From: a virus | Virus record (IMG/VR): IMGVR_UViG_3300037584_000643 | Location: 1 to 36,015 of that record | Direction: 5' to 3' (one strand) | DNA length: 36,015 nt | Shown here: piece by piece, positions 19,167 through 26,505 of the stretch | Layout of the letters: every line of letters begins with the position of its first letter | Position numbering within the stretch: position 1 is the stretch's first letter | Translations under genes and position numbers: made by a program | Notes under the pieces: model-generated | What the model saw: only the letters and a program-made list of their open reading frames with translations | Told to the model about the DNA's origin: nothing | Database searches by the model: none

Positions 19167-19284
19167 TTCTAAAAGTGAACCAACAAAAGCTGTAGTAAGC
19201 AAGTTGGGTGTAAATGACGAACCTACTGCAACAGAGTCAAAGGTGGTCAAGACCAAAAATGGTAATACAATAACATTTAACTAA
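19147..19284 (+). CDS. Very small hypothetical protein (45 aa) overlapping portal 3' end
   Basis: This 45-residue frame starts at ATG 19147, 20 bases inside the portal gene. The perfect Shine-Dalgarno AAGGAGG (19132-19138), 8 bases upstream, is one of the best in the window. The product (MPTKKSDSKSEPTKAVVSK...NTITFN) is small, Lys/Ser/Thr-rich and likely disordered. It lies between portal and scaffold, where T7 has no gene. The ribosome site is the main evidence that it is expressed; function is unknown. Confidence 0.65.
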   Translation: MPTKKSDSKSEPTKAVVSKLGVNDEPTATESKVVKTKNGNTITFN

Positions 19285-19294
19285 CCAAAAAATT

Positions 19295-20143
19295 ATGACT
19301 TCATCACAAGTACAGGTATCTGAAACACCACCAATGTCTCAACAAGATCTTGAAGGTCTTAAAGATGAAAATGGTTTGTATGCTGGTAAGTTTAAGACTG
19401 TAGAAGATTTAGCAAACAGCTACAAAGAACTAGAAGGTAAGCTTGGTTCTGTTACAGAAGAAGATCAAGTATCTGAATCAACAGAAGAAACTACAGGAGT
19501 ACCAGAAGACTATAAAGACTTTTATCAAGAAGATGGAACTGTAGATTACAACTCTGTAAATGAAAACTATGGAGAAATCTTAGGAGAGATATTCAAAGAA
19601 AACAGCATTGACCCTTATAAAATTGCTGCTGAGTTTGATAAGAATGAAGGAGAAATACCAGAAGAAATGTATCAATCTTTATTAGATGCAGGTCTATCTA
19701 AAAATGCTGTTGATTCCTATTTAAAAGGGGTAGCAGTTGAAAGAGGATTTGTTGAAGGTGAAGAAGGTGCAGCAGAAGAACTAGCACAGGAAGAAGTAAA
19801 AGGTATTAGAGATTCTATAGGTGGAGATGAAGCTTATGGCAAGATGGTTAGTTGGGCTTTAGACAATCTATCCAAACCAGAGATAGAAGCTTTCAATGAA
19901 GCAACAAATACAATGTCTGGACCACAACTAGGTATGATGGTACAAGGACTATATACTAGATACCAAAACGCTATGGGAGTTGAACCAAGCTTATACTCTG
20001 GCAAACCTGCTGCTGGTGGACCTACACCTTATAGATCTACAGCAGAAGTCGTAACTGCTATGTCTGATCCTCGTTATGGAAAAGATGTTACATATACCGA
20101 AGACGTACAAAGACGTTTAGGTGGTAGTGATGTATTTGGTTAA
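19295..20143 (+). CDS. Capsid scaffolding protein (T7 gp9-like)
   Basis: The 282-residue protein is very acidic and helical. Its N-terminus contains the conserved LYAGKFKTVEDLANSYKELEGKLG (about residues 28-51), usual for scaffold proteins of T7-like marine phages. An acidic disordered stretch and a long helical middle follow, then a C-terminal domain including ARGxx-free YRSTAEVVTAMSDPRYGKDV. It lies between portal and capsid genes as in T7. It guides prohead assembly and leaves before or during packaging. Its stop overlaps the next ATG by one base (TAATG). Confidence 0.9.
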   Translation: MTSSQVQVSETPPMSQQDLEGLKDENGLYAGKFKTVEDLANSYKELEGKLGSVTEEDQVSESTEETTGVPEDYKDFYQEDGTVDYNSVNENYGEILGEIFKENSIDPYKIAAEFDKNEGEIPEEMYQSLLDAGLSKNAVDSYLKGVAVERGFVEGEEGAAEELAQEEVKGIRDSIGGDEAYGKMVSWALDNLSKPEIEAFNEATNTMSGPQLGMMVQGLYTRYQNAMGVEPSLYSGKPAAGGPTPYRSTAEVVTAMSDPRYGKDVTYTEDVQRRLGGSDVFG

Positions 20144-20310
20144 TGGCTAAACTATGTGCCAGAGGTAAAGCAGCAGCAAAGCGTAAGTTTAAGGTCTATC
20201 CTTCTGCTTACGCTAATGCTTATGCTGTCAAAGTTTGTAAAGGACAAGTAGCTGTTGGTGGCAAGAAACGAGTTGCTAGTGGCTATACAAGAAAATCATT
20301 GAGGATTTAA
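20143..20310 (+). CDS. Tiny basic protein (55 aa), small-basic cluster gene 1
   Basis: The 55-residue protein (MAKLCARGKAAAKRKFKVYP...) contains YPSAYANAYAVKVCKG and ends with Arg/Lys-rich sequence. From memory, proteins with this CxRGKAAAKRKFKVYPSAYAN motif are widespread in marine phages, including T4-like cyanophages, with no defined role. The high basic content and two cysteines suggest DNA binding or a packaged virion factor. It begins at the last base of the scaffold stop, which supports coupled translation. Confidence 0.75.
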   Translation: MAKLCARGKAAAKRKFKVYPSAYANAYAVKVCKGQVAVGGKKRVASGYTRKSLRI

Positions 20311-20312
20311 TT

Positions 20313-20438
20313 ATGCCATTAAAAGGTAAGCAGTATAAACTAGATGTTGATGGTGATAAAAAAATCACTAGAAAAGATTTTATGATCTTGTCTAAAAATT
20401 CTAAAAAGAAAAAAAAGAATGGCAAAGCTAACACCTAA
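20313..20438 (+). CDS. Tiny EF-hand-like protein (41 aa), small-basic cluster gene 2
   Basis: The 41-residue protein MPLKGKQYKLDVDGDKKITRKDF... holds a calcium-loop-like stretch, D-V-D-G-D-K-K-I-T-R-K-D, with Asp at loop positions 1, 3, 5 and 12 and Ile at 8, as in EF-hand or dockerin loops (position 12 is usually Glu in EF hands). The rest is a Lys-rich tail (NSKKKKKNGKA). It starts two bases after the previous stop and overlaps the next gene by 20 bases. Calcium binding is inferred from the pattern only; a single loop would need to pair with another copy. Confidence 0.6.
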   Translation: MPLKGKQYKLDVDGDKKITRKDFMILSKNSKKKKKNGKANT

Positions 20439-20571
20439 ACAAATAGTTACTCTCAACAAACATTCAAAACATCATTCCAAGAAACATATGGATATGATGA
20501 GAAAGCTTATGCGTGAAGGTAAAACATTTAATGCTGCACATACAGCAGCACAAAAAGAAGTAGGCAAATGA
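20419..20571 (+). CDS. Tiny His/Lys-rich helical protein (50 aa), small-basic cluster gene 3
   Basis: The 50-residue protein begins MAKLTPKQIVTLNKHSKHHSKKHM and continues MDMMRKLMREGKTFNAAHTAAQK. It is basic, with five histidines in the first 25 residues, and should be helical. I recall near-identical tiny proteins (KLTPKQ-TLNKHSKHHSKKHM--M) in many marine phages and even large algal viruses; no function is known. It overlaps the previous gene by 20 bases and the next by four (ATGA), so it is embedded in a translation-coupled set. Confidence 0.7.
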   Translation: MAKLTPKQIVTLNKHSKHHSKKHMDMMRKLMREGKTFNAAHTAAQKEVGK

Positions 20572-20813
20572 GTTTACGCAGATGGTTTAAAGAAGAATGG
20601 GTAGATGTAAAAACAGGTAAGCCTTGTGGTCGGCAGAAAGGAGAGAAGCGTGGTGGCTACCCTGCTTGCAGACCTTCAAAGAGAGTTAGTAGTAAGACTC
20701 CCAAAACTACAAAAGAAATGAGTAGTGGAGAGAAGAGAAGATTTAAAGCAAGCAAGACCAGTTCAAAAAAAATATCTTATCAACATAGACGCAATAGTTT
20801 AAAAATTAAGTAA
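20568..20813 (+). CDS. Small basic protein with CGR-type motif (81 aa), cluster gene 4
   Basis: The 81-residue protein has LRRWFKEEWVDVKTGKPCGR followed by KRGGYPACRPSKRVSSKTPKT and a Lys/Ser-rich tail. The arrangement W(V/I)D-----CGR----KRGYP-CRP--- is one I recall in small proteins of phages and large eukaryotic viruses, sometimes listed as DUF5872-like; I am not certain of the name. Two cysteines about 16 residues apart could form a minimal metal or disulphide site. It starts within the ATGA of the previous gene. A DNA-associated virion role is plausible. Confidence 0.65.
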   Translation: MSLRRWFKEEWVDVKTGKPCGRQKGEKRGGYPACRPSKRVSSKTPKTTKEMSSGEKRRFKASKTSSKKISYQHRRNSLKIK

Positions 20814-20863
20814 TAGTGTTATATTTGGAATAGCTTACATCTTTTATGTCTAAGGGCGTATCA

Positions 20864-21109
20864 ATGACTAAGAAGGATAAAGACCCCACTGGTGGTCTTA
20901 CTGCTTCTGGTCGTAGAAAATACAACCGAGCAACAGGTGGAAACTTGCAAGCTCCTGTTACTAAAAAGACAGGTCTTTCCCCTAGACAGAAAGCAAGAAG
21001 AAAATCTTTTTGTGCAAGAATGTCGAAGGTAAAAGGACCATTAAAAAAAGATGGCAAGTTAACTCGCAAAGCTCTTGCACTACGCAAGTGGAATTGTGGG
21101 TCTGCATAA
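20864..21109 (+). CDS. Small basic DUF6321-like protein (81 aa), cluster gene 5
   Basis: I choose ATG 20864 (MTKKDKDPTGGL) over 20846 because AAGGG lies about 10 bases upstream and the shorter form begins like its relatives. The 81-residue protein contains DPTGGLTASGRRKYN, then KTGLSPRQKARRKSFCARMSKVKGP and TRKALALRKWNC. From memory this matches the DUF6321 family, found in marine phages and bacteria, function unknown. It is strongly basic with two cysteines. It is the last of five tiny proteins directly before the major capsid gene. Confidence 0.75.
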   Translation: MTKKDKDPTGGLTASGRRKYNRATGGNLQAPVTKKTGLSPRQKARRKSFCARMSKVKGPLKKDGKLTRKALALRKWNCGSA

Positions 21110-21227
21110 ATTAACAAAGTAGAAATCTAAATATCCTTGTGCCTGATGCGTCAGATACCACTTGAGAAAAAGGATTGAAACGAAGTTAGTTACTTAAATT
21201 TGTAAACATTAATCAAGGAGTTTTCCT
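21110..21227 (+). promoter_or_regulatory. Leader of the major capsid gene with strong ribosome site
   Basis: The 118-base gap holds a small hairpin (CTGA 21143-21146 with TCAG 21151-21154, flanked by GTG/CAC that can extend it with bulges) and an ideal AAGGAG at 21215-21220, 7 bases before the capsid ATG. No clear T7-like promoter core is seen. The leader probably boosts capsid translation or is an RNA-processing site. Confidence 0.45.
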
Positions 21228-22214
21228 ATGGCTAACGCCACAGTATCACGTCTTGGTTTGGTCAACAATACAGGAACATCATTTGATGCCCTGTTTTTAA
21301 AGGTTTTCTCTGGGGAAGTGCTAACTGCGTTTGCCAGGAACAATATCTTTAACGAGCAACTTCATTCAGTTCGTACTATCACAAGTGGCAAGTCAGCACA
21401 GTTTCCTGTTCTTGGAACTGCTACTGCTGCATACCATACAGTAGGAACTCCTCTTGTTGGTGCTAACCAAATCAAGGCAAATGAAAAGATTATCAACATT
21501 GATGATCTTCTAATTGCACAGAGTTTTATCGCAAACATAGATGAACTCAAGAATCATTATGACGTAAGAGCAACTTACGCTGATGAGCTAGGTAAGGCAC
21601 TTGCTAGAACCTATGACCAGAACGTAGCCAAGCAGATTGCTAATGCTTCCAGAGCTTCTACTAACCTTAGTGGTGGTAATGGTGGTATTGTTTTAACACT
21701 TGGTTCTGGTAATACTACTTCTTCTGCTGTGTCAGGTGATGAGATAGCTGCTGCTATCTATGACATTGCACAGACAATGGACGAAAGAGACATTCCTCCA
21801 ACAGATCGTTTCTGTGTACTACCACCTGCTGAGTATTACAAACTTGCTGAGTCTGCTACAAGAACTGTAGACGTTGACTTCAACCCACAGGGTAATGGTT
21901 CGTTTGCTTCTGGTAAGGTACAACAAGTTGCTGGCATACCAATCATGATGTCAAACAACGTACCTCAAAGTAACGTATCTTCTAACCCAACTGGTGCGAA
22001 CAACACTTACTCAGGTGACGATAGTAAAACTATTGGTCTTGTCTTCCACAAGTCTGCTGTTGGTACAGTAAAACTTATGGACATGACAACTGAGATCTCA
22101 GGCTCCGACTACGGAATTATGTATCAAGGTACATTAATGGTTGCAAAATACGCACTTGGTCATGGAATCCTAAGACCAGAATGTGCTGCAACAATTAAAC
22201 TTGCTGCTTCTTAA
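21228..22214 (+). CDS. Major capsid protein (T7 gp10-like, HK97 fold)
   Basis: The 328-residue protein follows the scaffold region and has the marks of T7-type capsid proteins: an N-terminal arm (VNNTGTSFDALFLKVFSGEVLTAF), the E-loop region with SGKSAQFPVLGTA, then IDDLLIAQSFIANIDELKNHYDVR, and a C-terminal axial domain ending with GTLMVAKYALGHGILRPECA. Length is close to T7 gp10A (345). It forms the icosahedral shell. A strong ribosome site upstream and a terminator downstream fit high expression, as in T7. There is no sign of the gp10B frameshift extension. Confidence 0.95.
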   Translation: MANATVSRLGLVNNTGTSFDALFLKVFSGEVLTAFARNNIFNEQLHSVRTITSGKSAQFPVLGTATAAYHTVGTPLVGANQIKANEKIINIDDLLIAQSFIANIDELKNHYDVRATYADELGKALARTYDQNVAKQIANASRASTNLSGGNGGIVLTLGSGNTTSSAVSGDEIAAAIYDIAQTMDERDIPPTDRFCVLPPAEYYKLAESATRTVDVDFNPQGNGSFASGKVQQVAGIPIMMSNNVPQSNVSSNPTGANNTYSGDDSKTIGLVFHKSAVGTVKLMDMTTEISGSDYGIMYQGTLMVAKYALGHGILRPECAATIKLAAS

Positions 22215-22226
22215 ATTCAATTTATA

Positions 22227-22257
22227 GGGTATCTTATTATTAGATACCCTTTTTTTT
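22227..22257 (+). terminator. Intrinsic terminator after the major capsid gene
   Basis: GGGTATCT (22227-22234) pairs perfectly with AGATACCC (22242-22249) around a 7-base loop, followed by eight T (22250-22257). It lies at the same place as T-phi of T7, directly after the capsid gene, and should make capsid mRNA more abundant than downstream tail mRNA. Confidence 0.9.
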
Positions 22258-22263
22258 ATCATC

Positions 22264-22332
22264 ATGTATTCATCAAAGAAAAAGAAAAAAAAGAAAGGTG
22301 GGAGGGATTCACTTAAAATAAAAAAGTATTAA
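22264..22332 (+). CDS. Possible micro-protein (22 aa, Lys-rich)
   Basis: A 22-codon frame, MYSSKKKKKKKGGRDSLKIKKY, fits exactly between the terminator and the gp11 gene. Its lysine content could simply reflect an A-rich leader. I recall similar short MYS-KKKKKK frames at this place in marine podoviruses, which is weak support. Treat as a candidate only. Confidence 0.35.
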   Translation: MYSSKKKKKKKGGRDSLKIKKY

Positions 22333-22335
22333 ACA

Positions 22336-22947
22336 ATGACTGTAGCTGCAACCACTGAACTTGAAGCTGTCAATATAATGATGGCTGCTATAGGTGAATC
22401 ACCTGTAAATACTTTGACAGGTACTTTACCTGCTGATGTTGTTATGGCTCGATCTACTTTAACTGAAGTAAATAAAGAAGTTCAGTCTGAAGGCTGGTCT
22501 TTTAATACTGAAATAGATGTAACCCAACAAAGAACAGATGGCACAAATCATATTAATTTGAGTACTGATGTTTTAAGAATTGATCCTAATATTCATCAAC
22601 ACCCTACGATTGATGCAATACAAAGAGGACTTAAGTTATACGACAGATTAAATAATACTTATATATTTAGTGAAGATCTTATTTGTACTATTGTTTATTT
22701 AAGAACTTTTGTCGAAATACCAGAGCCAGCAAGAAGATATATAACAATAAAGGCTGCAAGAATATTTGTAGATAGGCTTGTTGGAGATCAAGGATTAAGA
22801 ACTTATACACAACAAGACGAAACAAGAGCAAGAGCAATATTAATGGAGACAGACTATGCTAATGCAGATCATAATTTACTAAGAGGAGACCCTTCTTTAA
22901 CAAGTATTTTTAATACTTACAATCCTTCTAGTGCATTAATTAGATAG
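22336..22947 (+). CDS. Tail tubular protein A (T7 gp11-like adaptor)
   Basis: The 203-residue protein begins with LEAVNIMMAAIGESPVNTLTG, the standard opening of gp11-like adaptors (length in T7 is 196). It then shows VNKEVQSEGWSFNTE, YDRLNNTYIF and RRYITIKAARIFVDRLVG. It should form the dodecameric ring that connects the portal to the gp12 nozzle. It comes first after the capsid terminator and lies two bases from the gp12 gene. Confidence 0.95.
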   Translation: MTVAATTELEAVNIMMAAIGESPVNTLTGTLPADVVMARSTLTEVNKEVQSEGWSFNTEIDVTQQRTDGTNHINLSTDVLRIDPNIHQHPTIDAIQRGLKLYDRLNNTYIFSEDLICTIVYLRTFVEIPEPARRYITIKAARIFVDRLVGDQGLRTYTQQDETRARAILMETDYANADHNLLRGDPSLTSIFNTYNPSSALIR

Positions 22948-22949
22948 CC

Positions 22950-25394
22950 ATGCCTGTTATATCAAGAGCTATACCTACATTATTGAGAGGTATATCACAA
23001 TCTTCTGATGCCTTAAAGCAACCAGATCATGCTGATATACAGGACAATGCTGATAGTAACCCTGTTCTTGGTCTTACAAAAAGAAGTGGTTTTCAGTTTG
23101 TGACAGCATTACAATCTTCAACTCTTGGTAATGTTCACATACAAACTATAAATAGAGATGCAAATGAAAGATATGTAGCAATATTCAGCAATGGCAATGT
23201 AAGAGTATTTGAATTAGATGGTACTGAACTAACAGTAAACAAACCTGATGGTACTGCCTATTTAAATACTTCTACACCTAGAAGTGTGATGAAGACAGTT
23301 ACTATTGCTGACTTTACTTTTGTTGTTAATACAAGTATTACAGCAGCTATGGACTCTACACTTAGCGGTGGTACTGGTACGAAAGCAATTATATTTATTA
23401 ACCAGGCAACAGCAAAAACAACTTACTCAGTAACAATAGATGGAGTTACAGTTACAGATAATACAGATGGAGACTCTACTTTAAGTACAGATACAATAGC
23501 TGCTGATTTAAAATCAGGATTAGATTCTGGTCTTACTGGTTTTACTATTCAAAGAAATGGTCCTGTTTTATATGTAAGAAAAAATGATAATTCTAATTTC
23601 TCTATAGATGGTAGTGATACTCAAGGTGATACTAAAATGACGATAGTTAAAGACTCAGTACAAAGATTTACTGATCTACCTACTGTCTCTCCTAATGGTT
23701 ATGTCGTAGAAATAAAAGGAGATGACGATACAAACTTTGATAACTATTACGTTAAATTTGTAACTAATAATGGCGGTGCATTTGAAGAAGGGCAATGGGA
23801 AGAAACTGTAGAGGCTGGCATACCTTTTAAATTTAATTACGCTACAATGCCACACGTTCTCATACGTCAAGCTGATGGAGAATTTAGGTTTGCAAGAGTA
23901 GATGGTGATACATATACCGCAAGCAGTCAATCATTTAATTTACCAAAATGGGGAGAAAGAACTGTTGGTGATATTGTATCTGCACCTGATCCTTCTTTTA
24001 TTGGTAACAAAATTAATAATGTATTTTTCTTTAGAAACAGACTTGGCTTTCTTGCAGGTGATAATGTAATTCTTTCAAGAGTATCAGAATTTTTTAACTT
24101 CTTTCCTGAAACAGTTGTATCTGTTTTAGATAATGAACCCATAGATGTAGCTGCTTCTCATACAAAAGTTGCGATCTTAAAAAGTGCAGTAACTATGGGA
24201 GAAAAACTTATATTATTTTCTGAACAAACGCAGTTTGTGTTGACCAGTTCAGCAGATAACCTAACTCCTAAAACAGCTAACGTGATAGTTGTAACTGAAT
24301 TTGAAAGTAGTGCAGCAGCACAGCCAGTAGGTTCTGGTAGTTCTATTTATTTCTTAACTCAAAAAGGTTCTTTTGCTGGTATCAGAGAATATATTATTCA
24401 AGGTGAGTCACAAATAAGAGATGCAGCAAATGTTACTATTCATGTTCCAAGACTGATACCAAGTAATATTTTTAAAATGGCTGTATCTACTAACCAAGAT
24501 ATTCTTGTTTTATTAGGTACAGACAATGCAAATAAGTTATATGTATATAGATGGTTATATGGAGCAGATGGACAAAAAGCTTTAAGTAGTTGGTTTACTT
24601 ACACAATAAATACCAACCGATCTATTTTAAATATAGATTTTATTGGTACTGATTTGTTTGCTGTTATAGAAGAAACTAATAAAGTAACACTTGAAAAGAT
24701 ACCATTTGAAACTGAATTTAACGAAGCTAACGCTACTTTTGAATATCACTTAGATCATAAAGTAACAGAAGCAACTACAGGTGTAAGTGTAGCCTTTAGT
24801 AGTGGTGTGACTACTTTTACAGTTCCTTATAGATTAAGAGCTAACATGAACATTATTGGTCGTTATACATCTAGCAGTGAAACAAGCACTTATGTTGATA
24901 GTAATGGCACTACTAGAACTTTAGTAGCAGGTCAAGTAATACAAACTACAAATTCTACTGATGGTTCTACTTCTACTATTACAGCTACAGGAGATTATAG
25001 AAATAGTAAATTTATTATTGGTGAACCTTATGAAATGCACTATAGATTTAGTAAACAAAGGCTAACAGAACAAGGTGCTGGATCACCAGAATATATAGGA
25101 GGTAGATTACAATTACATCATTTTTATATTAAATATGAAGATGCTGGATTTTTTAAAGTAGAAGTAACACCAGAAAATAGAAGCACATCTACTTATGAAT
25201 TTACTGGCAATATATTAGGTGCAGCATCTAGCACGATAGGACAAATTAATTTAGATACAGGTACTTTTAGAGTGCCGATTATGAGTAAATCAGATAGGGT
25301 TGATATAGATGTAAAGAACAATACTTTCTTACCTACAAGATTAGCTAGTGCAGAATTTGAAGGTGTATTTCATATGAGGAGTAGAAGAATATAG
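22950..25394 (+). CDS. Tail tubular protein B (T7 gp12-like nozzle)
   Basis: The 814-residue protein is close to T7 gp12 (794). It opens with IPTLLRGISQSSDALKQPDHADIQDNAD, the strongly conserved beginning of this family. Typical later segments include FFFRNRLGFLAGDNVILSR, LFSEQTQFVLTS and WFTYTI, plus a beta-propeller-like body. The C-terminus ends EFEGVFHMRSRRI, also usual. Six copies make the tail nozzle that contacts the fibres. Its stop overlaps the GTG of the next gene by one base (TAGTG). Confidence 0.95.
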   Translation: MPVISRAIPTLLRGISQSSDALKQPDHADIQDNADSNPVLGLTKRSGFQFVTALQSSTLGNVHIQTINRDANERYVAIFSNGNVRVFELDGTELTVNKPDGTAYLNTSTPRSVMKTVTIADFTFVVNTSITAAMDSTLSGGTGTKAIIFINQATAKTTYSVTIDGVTVTDNTDGDSTLSTDTIAADLKSGLDSGLTGFTIQRNGPVLYVRKNDNSNFSIDGSDTQGDTKMTIVKDSVQRFTDLPTVSPNGYVVEIKGDDDTNFDNYYVKFVTNNGGAFEEGQWEETVEAGIPFKFNYATMPHVLIRQADGEFRFARVDGDTYTASSQSFNLPKWGERTVGDIVSAPDPSFIGNKINNVFFFRNRLGFLAGDNVILSRVSEFFNFFPETVVSVLDNEPIDVAASHTKVAILKSAVTMGEKLILFSEQTQFVLTSSADNLTPKTANVIVVTEFESSAAAQPVGSGSSIYFLTQKGSFAGIREYIIQGESQIRDAANVTIHVPRLIPSNIFKMAVSTNQDILVLLGTDNANKLYVYRWLYGADGQKALSSWFTYTINTNRSILNIDFIGTDLFAVIEETNKVTLEKIPFETEFNEANATFEYHLDHKVTEATTGVSVAFSSGVTTFTVPYRLRANMNIIGRYTSSSETSTYVDSNGTTRTLVAGQVIQTTNSTDGSTSTITATGDYRNSKFIIGEPYEMHYRFSKQRLTEQGAGSPEYIGGRLQLHHFYIKYEDAGFFKVEVTPENRSTSTYEFTGNILGAASSTIGQINLDTGTFRVPIMSKSDRVDIDVKNNTFLPTRLASAEFEGVFHMRSRRI

Positions 25395-25846
25395 TGGGGT
25401 ATTTAAGAAAATCAAACCTTAAAGATTTTAAATTTGTAGTAGAAAACATGAGAATTATGGATAAAATTGAAGCTATGTATCAAACAGGCTTGAGTCCAGA
25501 AGATGCTCTTAGTTATACCTTTTTAGGTAGTAAGACTAATATGACTGTTGCTGATGATAATGACCAGCCAATAGGATTATGTGGTGTACAGAAAGATGGC
25601 TGTATATGGTTTGTTGCTACAGATGAATTGTTTGATAATAAAAAATATAGAATACAATTAATAAGACAAGGCAGAGATTGGGTTGATAATCTACTTGAGT
25701 CTTATAAAATACTTTATAATTATGTATATGCAGAAAACACTTCTGCTATAAAATGGTTAAAAGCTCTTGGTTTTACATTTGTAAAACTACATGAGAGTTA
25801 TGGTCAACAAAAAAAACCTTTCTACGAATTTCTGAGGATCGCCTAG
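25394..25846 (+). CDS. Internal virion/assembly protein, T7 gp13-like with GNAT fold
   Basis: The 150-residue protein starts with GTG at 25394. It resembles T7 gp13 (138 residues) in order: an N-terminal LRKSNLKDF segment, GLCGVQKDGCIWFVATDELF, then RQGRDWVDNLLESYKILYNYVYAENTSAIKWLKALGF and a final FYEFLRIA. The WFVATDE and N-x-x-A-I-(K/R)-x-L-K-x-(L/I)-G elements are those of GNAT acetyltransferases, although catalytic activity is unproven for this family. In T7, gp13 is needed for assembly of the internal core. Its place between gp12 and gp14 is exactly as in T7. Confidence 0.85.
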   Translation: MGYLRKSNLKDFKFVVENMRIMDKIEAMYQTGLSPEDALSYTFLGSKTNMTVADDNDQPIGLCGVQKDGCIWFVATDELFDNKKYRIQLIRQGRDWVDNLLESYKILYNYVYAENTSAIKWLKALGFTFVKLHESYGQQKKPFYEFLRIA

Positions 25847-26503
25847 ATGTGTGTTGCAGCATTTCCAGCAATAGGAGGATTAGCAGCAGGTACGCAATCA
25901 GCGTTATTTGCAGCAGGTTTAGGTCTTACTGCTGCCAATGCTTTTGCTCAAAGATCTGCTGCTCAAAGTGCAGCTAATCAAACTTATAACCAAGCATTGA
26001 TAGCACAACAATCAGCAGAAGATTCAAAAAGATTACAACAACAAGCACTAGCAGAACAAAAATCAGAGACAGAAAAATCTAAAGCACAAGATATATTTGC
26101 AAAAAATATTGAAGCTTTGCAAGCAAGTCGATCTATAATAGCTTCAGAACAGGCAGGTACAACTATAGGATTATTATTAATGGATCAAGAAAGACAGGCT
26201 GCTAATTATAGAGAATCAGTAAATCAATCATTAGAATCATTTAGAAGACAATATGATAGAAATATACTTGCAACTGAAGCAGACTATCAAACTCGAATAA
26301 ATCAATTACAAAGTAATGTAAACCAAGCTTACAATCAGATACCTACACTGGGATCAGTTCTGTTAAATACTGCTGTATCAGGTCTTAGCTCGTATGTTGG
26401 ACTTACAGGTGGGCTTGGTGGTGCAGGGGGTTCAACAGGAGGAACTAAAGCTTTGGAACTTGGCACAGCAACCACCGCTGCTCAACCATTTACTGTTGTT
26501 TAA
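25847..26503 (+). CDS. Internal virion protein B (T7 gp14-like)
   Basis: The 218-residue protein begins MCVAAFPAIGGLAAGTQSALFAAGLGLTAANAFA, a long hydrophobic Ala/Gly stretch suited to membrane insertion. A Gln/Ala-rich coiled coil follows (residues about 40-160), then a Gly-rich tail. T7 gp14 (196 residues) is ejected first and makes a pore in the outer membrane; the same architecture here supports that role. It is directly adjacent to both neighbours. Confidence 0.9.
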   Translation: MCVAAFPAIGGLAAGTQSALFAAGLGLTAANAFAQRSAAQSAANQTYNQALIAQQSAEDSKRLQQQALAEQKSETEKSKAQDIFAKNIEALQASRSIIASEQAGTTIGLLLMDQERQAANYRESVNQSLESFRRQYDRNILATEADYQTRINQLQSNVNQAYNQIPTLGSVLLNTAVSGLSSYVGLTGGLGGAGGSTGGTKALELGTATTAAQPFTVV

Positions 26504-26505
26504 TT

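Noticed and set aside
22261-22340. Second capsid form by frameshift, as T7 gp10B
   Set aside because: The terminator begins 12 bases after the capsid stop and no slippery sequence with a long alternative frame is visible.
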